Both the position numbers and the translations under genes were made by a program. From Clostridia bacterium (GTDB taxonomy: Bacteria > Bacillota_A > Clostridia > Oscillospirales > CAG-272): a DNA stretch of 12,932 bases. This document shows positions 7,601 through 12,932 of the stretch, piece by piece. Within the stretch, counting starts at the first letter, position 1. Each line of letters opens with the position of its first letter. The notes under the pieces were generated by a model. That model was not told the DNA's origin. It did no database searches and was given only the letters and a program-made list of their open reading frames with translations. Where the stretch lies: positions 1-12,932 of the forward strand of contig JAFQPF010000075.1 in the NCBI GenBank assembly GCA_017411885.1, in the 5' to 3' direction.

Positions 7601-7842
7601 TAGCTGATCAAAGGCAGAGCGCCCTCATCGGGTCGGTATTCAAACAGATATGCCGATTCGTTAAGCCCATCGGTTACAGAAAGATAGCGCGTAAAATCAA
7701 CCCCCGGACCGATCTGCTTGCTTTCTGCGGAATAAACGTCACCAAGCACGCCTCTGTAAAGGGCAAGGGAAGGTATAATATTGGAAAATATCAGTAAGGC
7801 CGCAAGAAAAAAAGTGCCCGACTTAAATATGTATCGTTTCAA
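4639..7842 (-). CDS. Secreted phosphodiester glycosidase (NAGPA-domain) protein with three SLH anchors
   Basis: A 1067-residue cell-surface protein. A signal peptide or N-terminal anchor (LKRYIFKSGTFFLAALLIF...) is followed by a phosphodiester-glycosidase domain of the NAGPA type at about 75-463. This carries GGVNGDFYS near 107-115, RTAIGIREDG at 376-385, AVDGRS near 391-396 and the hallmark NLDGGGST at 421-428. Residues about 171-236 are an Asp/Glu-rich insert within that domain. The middle (about 464-820) looks like beta-sandwich modules with another acidic linker near 702-722. Three SLH modules follow at about 831-883, 894-950 and 1004-1057, with a 50-residue acidic insert between the second and third. 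SLH modules bind pyruvylated secondary cell-wall polymers, so it is probably held on the cell wall. The chosen start is TTG 7842 with AAAGGA nine bases upstream. The ATGs at 7923 and 7893 lie upstream of the apparent -10 element and are unlikely starts. Substrate unknown; NAGPA domains cleave sugar-phosphodiester links. Confidence 0.85.
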   Translation of the reverse strand: MKRYIFKSGTFFLAALLIFSNIIPSLALYRGVLGDVYSAESKQIGPGVDFTRYLSVTDGLNESAYLFEYRPDEGALPLISYGEFLYGSNRLSTLAKKAIGDGNNVIGGVNGDFYSVYTGIPMGAVIADGIIISDDDKNNAVGFTDDGEVFFGDPGINFTVIHSYDAPAELSEDVLTEETDAEDPETYEAIKQEELDDASSENEADEAEDEEEISEDTEVEDEAEIEDTAETLREELPVSYFNKYPTEWGAYLLDERFAESTRSTKPSLEIVITLDSPDMFPSANTLMLGTVSEIHSDATNTPILPGTVVISVCETSTYRGNYNNVSVGDRMLISFSVTEGWERVTNAIGGSDIFIENGEIKEEVIDQSHEKIANPRTAIGIREDGTVIIFAVDGRSDESYGLRMISLAKTLLSFGCVTAMNLDGGGSTTVVASFPDSDEITLVNTPSDSAERSVSNALLLVNPFESDGVARYIIPADTAPVILPGEQYVFDGDFYDCALKQVSTDDNFALSSEDVKLDFDLSRLSYYTSDNLPELGEISNDGRTYTASGITGEIPLILTAEHNGELLTGRVLLFVAPAPDSVTVMLASSLLAPKDGLDIEFDAYYMGKPVPSKAEQLTYTLTELEVRTSHTVDENDTTVKLADSSIAYINENGRFIPYSDADGVVLLTAALDGIPVTQSVIACTSPYISTLEETTLSYDFTITDESEDAEDIADKDDTEESVLPLTENIIIENSMPIENALSLDLYASKSDLVINAHVLDRDGSIQKVSYTLEENEPEVNGIYHYRAELNNKYVELTAPIVIEKEANIDKVGELKLTSARASFDDTQTVFYDTYNHWARQNINALYRLGIVGGEQYDNKIRFAPDRSLSRAEFAVIISRSLGYQVEEYSSELEFDDIESIPEWSLPYVRAVSENKIMNGKAMSDGSLNFDAGGSITRQEIMQVIGNIIKKHRDESVIEAILAEGIISEDEAELISEQLEDETAISEVISEDVTKETSSYEMPLFTDAADVSAWAYDNVLLTLEAGIVNGYSDNTLKPLNKVTRAEASTIVLRTLSYLENEFLSDLTA

Positions 7843-7881
7843 GCTTGTGTATCCTTTCGCTTTTGGAATAAGTGTGACTAT

Positions 7882-7890
7882 ATCATACCA
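7882..7890 (-). promoter_or_regulatory. Extended -10 promoter element for the SLH-protein gene
   Basis: On the minus strand TGG-TATGAT (complement of 7882-7890) is an extended -10 element. No good -35 hexamer lies 16-18 bases upstream, which is tolerable for extended -10 promoters. The predicted start near 7875 gives a leader of about 33 bases before the TTG start at 7842. It is divergent from the pyr operon promoter at 8025. Confidence 0.5.
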
Positions 7891-8024
7891 CATATATATT
7901 ACGATTCTGTGAAGTAAAATCAAACGTCTTAATGAAAATTATGCCATATACCCCAATATTTTGAGTAGCAAAAAAATATACAAAAAAGAATTGAGAAATT
8001 GAGCATATATTAACGTCTTTGCTA

Positions 8025-8053
8025 TTGACAAAGAAGAGTTGTTGTGGTAAAAT
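8025..8053 (+). promoter_or_regulatory. Strong sigma-A promoter of the pyrC-carA-carB operon
   Basis: A perfect TTGACA at 8025-8030, a 17-base spacer and TAAAAT at 8048-8053 preceded by TGG (extended -10). The expected start is near 8060, leaving an untranslated leader of about 260 bases before pyrC. It is the best promoter match in the window. Confidence 0.85.
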
Positions 8054-8118
8054 ATATTGCAGTAATCCGAAAGTAAACGGACGAACAAATTCAAAGTCAA
8101 TGGCGATGGCAGTGGGAT

Positions 8119-8186
8119 CGACAGGACGGAGATATATAAATGCCCGGATGCACGTATAAGTGTGTCGGTTTGTTTATGTCTTGTCG
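8119..8186 (+). promoter_or_regulatory. Candidate antiterminator stem in the pyr leader
   Basis: 8119-8128 (CGACAGGACG) can pair with 8177-8186 (TGTCTTGTCG) in 10 consecutive base pairs, two of them G-U. The second strand contains the entire left arm of the terminator, so this stem and the terminator cannot form together. The intervening loop is closed by the hairpin at 8144-8168. It is seen as pairing potential only and has not been tested by folding energies or alignment. Confidence 0.6.
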
Positions 8187-8207
8187 TATTCGGACAAGAC
8201 TTTTTTT
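8178..8207 (+). terminator. Leader terminator (attenuator) upstream of pyrC
   Basis: 8178-8185 (GTCTTGTC) pairs perfectly with 8193-8200 (GACAAGAC) around a 7-base loop and is followed directly by seven T residues at 8201-8207. This is a standard intrinsic terminator. It lies about 120 bases after the predicted transcription start and about 110 bases before the pyrC start, in the same direction, so it must be bypassed for the operon to be expressed. Confidence 0.88.
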
Positions 8208-8319
8208 GTACCGGTACGGCATACGAATACGTATAGGACTTGTCTGCAGATTGAGACAGGTCTGCCTGTCCGCGCCTGCCATAACCATATTCTGGGTTAA
8301 AGAAAGGAACGGTCAACAA

Positions 8320-9510
8320 ATGAAATGCTTTGAGAAGGCAATGCTCATAAATTTTGAAACAGTCGACCTTACAAAAATGTCGGATGAGCTTTTGCATTCC
8401 CTTGATTTGCCCGAATATACAATATTTCCCGGCTTTTGCGATGTGCACGTGCATTTTCGTGAGCCGGGTTTTGTTTATAAAGAAACAATAAAATCGGGAA
8501 GTCTTTCGGCACTTCACGGCGGCTATACGGCGGTATGTACAATGCCAAACCTCGACCCTGTGCCGGATAGTAAGGAGCACTTAAGACTCCAACTTGACGC
8601 TATTGAAAATGATGCGCTCATATCGGTTTATCCATACGCATCAATAACCGTTGGGCAAAAGGGCGAGATGCTCAGTGATTTTAAGTCACTTAAAGACGAT
8701 GCAATCGCTTTTTCGGACGATGGTCGAGGAGTTCAATCGGACGAAATGATGAAGCAAGCTATGATGCGCGCGAAAAGCCTTGGTAAAATTATCGTCGCAC
8801 ACTGTGAAGTTAACTCACTTCTTAACGGCGGATACATTCACGACGGCGAGTACGCAAAGGCTCACGGACACAAAGGAATATGCAGCGAAAGCGAATGGGC
8901 TCAGATAGAGCGCGACTTAAGGCTTGCAAAGGAAACGGGATGTGCATACCACGTGTGTCACATTTCGTGTAAGGAAAGTGTAGAGCTTATCAGGCGCGCA
9001 AAGGCTGATGGGGTTGACGTCACCTGCGAAACAGCTCCGCATTATCTCGTTCTTACCGATATGGATCTTAAGGAAGAGGGAAGGTTCAAAATGAATCCTC
9101 CGTTAAGATCGGAAGCGGACAGGCTTGCGCTCATAGAAGGAATATGCGACGGCACTATTGATATGATCGCGACCGACCACGCACCGCACTCTGCCCCAGA
9201 AAAATCAAAAGGGCTTGAAAAAAGCTCATTTGGAATCGTAGGACTTGAAACCGCGTTTTCGGTAATGTATACATACCTTGTAAAGCCCGGGATAATCACG
9301 CTTGATAGGCTTGTAGAGCTGATGAGCATAAATCCGCGAAAGCGTTTCAGAATTACAGAGGACCCGGGACTATGCGTCTGGTCACTTGATGAAAAAATAA
9401 AGGTAGACAGCAATAACTTCAAGTCTATGGGGCGCGCAACTCCGTTTGACGGTTATGAGCTGTACGGAAAACATATCACAACAGTATTTAAGGGGGAAAG
9501 GTTATGCTAA
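8320..9510 (+). CDS. pyrC: Dihydroorotase
   Basis: Zinc amidohydrolase that converts N-carbamoyl-L-aspartate to dihydroorotate, step three of pyrimidine synthesis; cytoplasmic. The product has 396 residues. Class I DHOase signatures: DVHVHFREPG at 41-50 (metal ligands H43 and H45, substrate R47), TMPNLDP at 74-80, FSDDGRG at 131-137 (bridging Asp), H161 in IVAHCE, H214 in YHVCHIS, the ETAPHYL block at 237-243, and catalytic D286 in ATDHAPHS. The C-terminal NFKSMGRATPFDGY is normal. The N-terminus is about 15-20 residues shorter than usual before the HxH motif and lacks the typical first beta strand. The frame is open upstream to ATG 8140, but that extension crosses the leader terminator and does not look like DHOase. 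ATG 8320 has only a distant AAAGGA (8303-8308). The stop overlaps carA by seven bases. Confidence 0.93.
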   Translation: MKCFEKAMLINFETVDLTKMSDELLHSLDLPEYTIFPGFCDVHVHFREPGFVYKETIKSGSLSALHGGYTAVCTMPNLDPVPDSKEHLRLQLDAIENDALISVYPYASITVGQKGEMLSDFKSLKDDAIAFSDDGRGVQSDEMMKQAMMRAKSLGKIIVAHCEVNSLLNGGYIHDGEYAKAHGHKGICSESEWAQIERDLRLAKETGCAYHVCHISCKESVELIRRAKADGVDVTCETAPHYLVLTDMDLKEEGRFKMNPPLRSEADRLALIEGICDGTIDMIATDHAPHSAPEKSKGLEKSSFGIVGLETAFSVMYTYLVKPGIITLDRLVELMSINPRKRFRITEDPGLCVWSLDEKIKVDSNNFKSMGRATPFDGYELYGKHITTVFKGERLC

Positions 9511-10601
9511 AGGAATTTGATAAAAAGATCGTGCTTGAGGACGGTAGTGAATATTACGGCTACTCCTTCGGCGCAAATAAGGAATGTGTTACAGAGATCG
9601 TTTTCAATACGTCTATGGTCGGCTATCAGGAGATAGTGTCCGACCCGACATATTCGAACCAGACTGTCGTTATGACCTATACCCTTATCGGTAACTACGG
9701 TATAACCGATGATGACTTTGAATCAAAAACGCTTACGATAGGCGGACTTGTAGTAAGAGAATATAACGACTTTCCGTCGAACTTCAGATATACAAAAACA
9801 CTTGCAGAGCTTATGGAGGAAAACGGAATTCCCGGTATTTACGGAATCGACACCAGAAAGCTTACAAGATATATCCGTGATAACGGAAACTGCAAATGCT
9901 GTATAACCGATGCGTCGACTCCTATAGACAAGGCGCTTGAGATACTTAAAACTACAGAGCTTTCAAGCGAAACGGTAGCTCAGGTAAGCTGTAAGAAGAG
10001 ATGGTATTCAAGAACACCTAATCCTAAGTATAACGTAGTCGCGGTCGACTGCGGAATCAAGCTTGGCATAGTTCGTACACTCAACAGCTTCGGATGTAAC
10101 GTAACCGTAGTTCCGTGGAACACACCTGTTGATGAGCTTGAAAATATGAAGCCGGACGGAATTTTCATTTCCGACGGCCCGGGAGATCCAGGGGATGCTT
10201 TGCCCGTGATAGATCTTATAAATAAGCTTCGCGGTAAGTATCCGATCTTCGGAGAGGGACTTGGACATCAGCTTATAAGCCTTGCATACGGCGCAAGTAT
10301 ATATAAGCTTAAATTCGGTCACCGCGGTTCCAATCATCCTATAAAGGAAGTTGAAACAGGTCTTGTTGCGGTTGAAACACAGAACCATTCGTTCGCGGTC
10401 GATGCAGAGAGCTTAAAGAAAACCGAGCTTGAGATCACGCATATAAATATACTTGATAATTCGGTAGAAGGCGTAAGCTGTAAAAAGGATAAGGTTTACA
10501 GCGTACAGTTCTACCCGGGAAGCGAAAAGGGACCTAAGGATAGCGACAGCTTCTTTGATAAGTTTGTAAATGCAATGAAGGAGGGTAAAGCAAATGCCTA
10601 A
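9504..10601 (+). CDS. carA: Carbamoyl-phosphate synthase small subunit with a dismantled glutaminase triad
   Basis: A 365-residue CarA with the normal two-domain layout. The N-terminal domain (about 1-160) shows [22 protein letters not shown] and [16 protein letters not shown]. The class I glutamine amidotransferase domain (about 176-360) shows SDGPGDP at 223-229, FGHRGSNHP at 271-279 and TQNHSFAVD at 292-300. CarA normally releases ammonia from glutamine for CarB. Here the nucleophile loop, usually GICLGHQ, reads GEGLGHQ, so Gly252 replaces the catalytic Cys. The usual HPE reads YPG, so Tyr337 and Gly339 replace the catalytic His and Glu. Lys186, Gln256 and Gln293/Asn294, equivalents of E. 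coli glutamine-site residues, remain. The frame is intact throughout and the gene is coupled to both neighbours (ATG inside the pyrC stop, AAGGGGG at 9490-9496), so it looks maintained. Glutaminase activity is predicted absent; the likely role is structural or regulatory for CarB. Confidence 0.93.
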   Translation: MLKEFDKKIVLEDGSEYYGYSFGANKECVTEIVFNTSMVGYQEIVSDPTYSNQTVVMTYTLIGNYGITDDDFESKTLTIGGLVVREYNDFPSNFRYTKTLAELMEENGIPGIYGIDTRKLTRYIRDNGNCKCCITDASTPIDKALEILKTTELSSETVAQVSCKKRWYSRTPNPKYNVVAVDCGIKLGIVRTLNSFGCNVTVVPWNTPVDELENMKPDGIFISDGPGDPGDALPVIDLINKLRGKYPIFGEGLGHQLISLAYGASIYKLKFGHRGSNHPIKEVETGLVAVETQNHSFAVDAESLKKTELEITHINILDNSVEGVSCKKDKVYSVQFYPGSEKGPKDSDSFFDKFVNAMKEGKANA

Positions 10602-12932
10602 GAGAAGTGATATAAAGAAAATACTTGTAATAGGCTCAGGACCGATCGTAATCGGACAGGCGGCTGAGTTTGACTATGCCGGAACACAGGCATGCCTTGC
10701 CCTTAAGGAAGAGGGATATGAGGTTGTTCTTTGCAACTCCAACCCCGCAACGATAATGACCGATACCACGATTGCAGATAAGGTCTATATGGAGCCGCTT
10801 ACTCTTGAATTTATAGCAAAGATTTTAAGATACGAGCGTCCGGACGCGATCGTACCCGGAATCGGCGGTCAGACAGGACTTAACCTTGCAATGCAGCTCG
10901 AAAAGAAGGGCATACTCAAGGAATGTCAGGTAGAGCTGCTCGGTACAAGAAGCGAAAGTATTGAAATGGCAGAGGATAGAGAGCTTTTCAAAGAGCTTTG
11001 CGAAAGACTCGGTGAGCCTGTACTCCCCTCGCTTATAGCAAATACAATGGAAGAGGGCGTAGCTGCTGCGGAAGAGATCGGATACCCTGTAGTCCTTCGT
11101 CCCGCGTTTACGCTTGGCGGTACAGGCGGCGGCTTTGCTTATGATGAAGCAGAGTTCAGGGATATTATGAAAAATGCTCTTGCGCTTTCTCCTGTACATC
11201 AGGTCCTTGTTGAAAAGAGCATCAAGGGCTATAAGGAGATCGAATTTGAGGTAATGCGCGATGCCAACGATACCGCTATTACTATATGCAGTATGGAAAA
11301 CGTAGACCCTGTTGGTATCCATACAGGCGACTCGATAGTCGTTGCCCCCTCGCAGACACTTACCAATAAAGAATTCCATATGCTCAGAGCGAGCGCACTT
11401 AAGATCATACGCGCGCTTAAGATAGAGGGCGGATGTAACGTACAGTTCGCGCTTGACCCGAACTCCTTTGAATATTACCTTATTGAGGTAAACCCGAGAG
11501 TTTCGCGCTCCTCGGCACTCGCGTCAAAGGCAAGCGGATATCCTATCGCAAGAGTTTCGGCAAAGATAAGCGTAGGTATGACACTTGATGAGATAAAGCT
11601 TGCAAACACTCCTGCGGCGTGTGAGCCTGCACTCGACTACGTAGTAACAAAGATGCCGAGATTCCCGTTTGATAAGTTTACAACCGCAAATAATCTTCTC
11701 GGTACACAGATGAAGGCGACCGGTGAGGTAATGAGCATCGGACGTACACTTGAGGAAAGCTTCCTTAAGGCTATACGTTCGCTTGAGATCGGTGTATACC
11801 ATCTTCATATGGCTAAGTTTGATAATTACAAATCTGAAGATTTGATGGATTATATCAAGCTTGGAACCGATGACAGAATATATGCTATAGCCGAGCTTTT
11901 AAGACGCAAGGCTGACCTTGGTATGATCGCTTACGCGACACAGATCGACCTGTTGTTCATTGAAAAGCTTAAAAATATCATAGACGAAGAAGAAATGCTC
12001 AAAAATGAGAAGTGGAATCTTGACGCACTCAAGGATGCCAAGAGACTCGGCTTCTGTGACCGCGCGATCGCGGATATGTGGGAAACCACAGAGCTTGAAA
12101 TATTCAATCTCCGCGTAAAAGAGGGCATTATGCCTGTCTATAAGATGATCGACACCTGCGCCGGCGAATTTGAAAGCAACGTTTCTTACCTCTATTCAAC
12201 CTATGAGGAGGAAAACGAGTCGGTAGTAAGTGACCGCAAAAAGGTTATCGTTTTGGGCTCCGGTCCTATCAGAATCGGACAGGGCGTTGAGTTTGACTAC
12301 TCGACAGTTCACGCGGTAACAACTATCCGTAAGGCGGGCTATGAAGCGATTATTATAAACAATAACCCCGAAACGGTTTCTACCGACTACACCACCTCGG
12401 ATAAGCTCTATTTTGAGCCGCTTTGCACCGAGGACGTAATGAATATCATACTCCTTGAAAAGCCGGACGGAGTTATCGCTTCTCTCGGCGGTCAGACAGC
12501 TATCAACCTCGCAGAGCCGCTTCGCGCCCGCGGAGTTAAGCTTATCGGTACAGACTGCGATGCTATTGAGCGCGCAGAAAACCGTGATGCGTTTGAAAAG
12601 CTCTTGCTTTCGCTTAACATTCCTCAGCCTAAAGGCTCGGCTGTTACAAAGATCGAAGACGGTGTAAGAACTGCAAATGAGATAGGCTACCCCGTGCTTG
12701 TACGCCCCAGCTTCGTGCTTGGCGGACGTGCTATGCAGATCGTTGCAACAGAGGAACAGCTTCGTCACTATCTTAAGACCGCTGTTGAGATCGACGAGGA
12801 CAAGCCCGTCCTTGTAGATAAGTATATCCAGGGTAAAGAGGTCGAGGTCGATGCGGTGTGCGACGGTAAGGACGTGTTCATCCCAGGCATTATGGAGCTT
12901 GTTGAACGTACAGGTATCCACTCGGGCGACTC
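10594..12932 (+). CDS. carB: Carbamoyl-phosphate synthase large subunit, N-terminal 779 residues (3' end outside window)
   Basis: CarB makes carbamoyl phosphate from bicarbonate, ammonia and two ATP, feeding pyrimidine and arginine synthesis. The frame stays open to the window edge, covering 779 of about 1070 expected residues. The first synthetase half shows [17 protein letters not shown] near 14-30, R169 in [14 protein letters not shown]243 in GIHTGDS, and the metal-binding E298/N300 in [11 protein letters not shown]. The oligomerisation region follows (about 400-548). The second half opens with [16 protein letters not shown] at 555-570 and reaches RPSFVLGG at 704-711. These catalytic residues look intact, unlike its CarA partner. 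The segment before EPALDYVV (near 340-349) seems a few residues shorter than clostridial relatives I remember. The ATG lies inside the carA stop (8-base overlap) with AAGGAGG at 10578-10584 nine bases upstream, so translation is coupled. The C-terminal allosteric domain is not in the window. Confidence 0.97.
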   Translation, partial: MPKRSDIKKILVIGSGPIVIGQAAEFDYAGTQACLALKEEGYEVVLCNSNPATIMTDTTIADKVYMEPLTLEFIAKILRYERPDAIVPGIGGQTGLNLAMQLEKKGILKECQVELLGTRSESIEMAEDRELFKELCERLGEPVLPSLIANTMEEGVAAAEEIGYPVVLRPAFTLGGTGGGFAYDEAEFRDIMKNALALSPVHQVLVEKSIKGYKEIEFEVMRDANDTAITICSMENVDPVGIHTGDSIVVAPSQTLTNKEFHMLRASALKIIRALKIEGGCNVQFALDPNSFEYYLIEVNPRVSRSSALASKASGYPIARVSAKISVGMTLDEIKLANTPAACEPALDYVVTKMPRFPFDKFTTANNLLGTQMKATGEVMSIGRTLEESFLKAIRSLEIGVYHLHMAKFDNYKSEDLMDYIKLGTDDRIYAIAELLRRKADLGMIAYATQIDLLFIEKLKNIIDEEEMLKNEKWNLDALKDAKRLGFCDRAIADMWETTELEIFNLRVKEGIMPVYKMIDTCAGEFESNVSYLYSTYEEENESVVSDRKKVIVLGSGPIRIGQGVEFDYSTVHAVTTIRKAGYEAIIINNNPETVSTDYTTSDKLYFEPLCTEDVMNIILLEKPDGVIASLGGQTAINLAEPLRARGVKLIGTDCDAIERAENRDAFEKLLLSLNIPQPKGSAVTKIEDGVRTANEIGYPVLVRPSFVLGGRAMQIVATEEQLRHYLKTAVEIDEDKPVLVDKYIQGKEVEVDAVCDGKDVFIPGIMELVERTGIHSGD

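Larger units (their letters stand above)
8060..8319 (+). promoter_or_regulatory. 5' leader RNA with transcription attenuator, pyr operon
   Basis: This is the gene-free stretch between promoter and pyrC. Elements in order are: a small hairpin (8066-8069 with 8078-8081); a possible antiterminator strand (8119-8128); a 9-bp hairpin with one bulge (8144-8153 with 8160-8168); an intrinsic terminator (8178-8207); a 5-bp hairpin (8221-8225 with 8230-8234); and a 10-bp stem (8236-8245 with 8254-8263) that overlaps an alternative 6-bp stem (8255-8260 with 8265-8270). A weak AAAGGA ribosome binding site at 8303-8308 precedes pyrC. The arrangement is that of an attenuator controlling carbamoyl-phosphate and pyrimidine synthesis. 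I could not recognise a PyrR binding loop, T-box or known riboswitch core, so the ligand or protein that switches it is unknown. Confidence 0.72.

Noticed and set aside
8101..8130. PyrR binding loop in the pyr leader
   Set aside because: The hairpin at 8104-8107/8117-8120 has a loop slightly like the PyrR CNGNGAGG core, but it lacks the final A and the paired C residues, so I cannot call it.
8100..8159. 19-codon leader peptide starting at ATG 8100 and covering the antiterminator strand
   Set aside because: No credible ribosome binding site lies at the right distance and there is no run of a regulatory amino acid.
8140..8319. N-terminal extension of dihydroorotase starting at ATG 8140
   Set aside because: It runs through an intrinsic terminator, has no dihydroorotase-like residues and would make the protein longer than the family. 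ATG 8320 is preferred; the open frame is reported only as a possible leader.
7939..8580. 213-codon minus-strand open frame
   Set aside because: It lies opposite the pyr promoter, leader and pyrC start, has no ribosome binding site and gives an unremarkable, non-domain-like protein. Chance open frame.
9504..10601. Frameshift or pseudogene as explanation for the missing CarA triad
   Set aside because: The frame is continuous and conserved motifs flank both altered sites in the same frame, so local substitutions rather than indels are responsible.
10825..12921. Long minus-strand open frames (10825-11379, 11524-11808, 12196-12921)
   Set aside because: All lie opposite carB, which is continuous and conserved. 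Their Cys- and Arg-rich translations are typical antisense shadows.
1..12932. Mobile elements, CRISPR arrays, tRNA genes or attachment sites
   Set aside because: I saw no transposase or integrase motifs, no regularly spaced direct repeats and no cloverleaf-like segments. The inverted repeats present are terminators or leader structures.

Overview
The window looks like chromosomal DNA of a Gram-positive anaerobe of the class Clostridia, probably a gut or rumen member of the Oscillospiraceae/Ruminococcaceae type. The signs are moderate GC content, GGAGG-type ribosome binding sites, sigma-A promoters (often with an extended TGn -10), U-tailed hairpin terminators, an SLH-domain surface protein, and a CarB sequence that resembles the clostridial subfamily as I remember it. 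This placement is inferred from sequence character, not from a search. I see no insertion sequences, tRNA or rRNA genes, CRISPR arrays or phage genes.

Layout. (1) 1-263 is the 3' end of an ABC exporter ATPase gene, closed by a terminator. (2) 308-1250 is a self-contained unit of promoter, D-amino acid aminotransferase gene (dat) and terminator. (3) 1265-2086 is a second small unit: a promoter, a PsiE-like membrane protein gene, and an overlapping 84-residue gene of unknown function, ending in a hairpin shared with the convergent gene beyond. (4) 2088-7890 is a minus-strand envelope-like block. Read in the direction of transcription it holds a secreted phosphodiester-glycosidase/SLH protein, a right-handed beta-helix protein without a signal peptide, and a YegS/DagK-type lipid kinase. 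(5) 8025-12932 is a plus-strand pyrimidine/carbamoyl-phosphate operon. It has a strong promoter, a leader of about 260 nt with an attenuator, then pyrC, carA and carB, with each start codon overlapping the previous stop. carB runs off the right edge. The AT-rich stretch 7891-8024, between the two divergent promoters, holds nothing further I can recognise.

How the genes work together. CarA and CarB should make carbamoyl phosphate, and PyrC closes carbamoyl-aspartate to dihydroorotate. The standout is CarA. Its reading frame is intact and its domain architecture normal, but the whole class I glutaminase triad is gone: Gly replaces the nucleophilic Cys, Tyr replaces the His and Gly replaces the Glu. 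The simplest reading is an ammonia-dependent carbamoyl-phosphate synthetase with a structural pseudo-glutaminase subunit, comparable in principle to vertebrate CPS I and plausible in an ammonia-rich habitat.

The second notable item is the leader of this operon. Six short complementary segments alternate along it, so that two mutually exclusive pairing registers exist: one forms the terminator and the other breaks it. I recognise no PyrR binding loop, T-box or known riboswitch in it.
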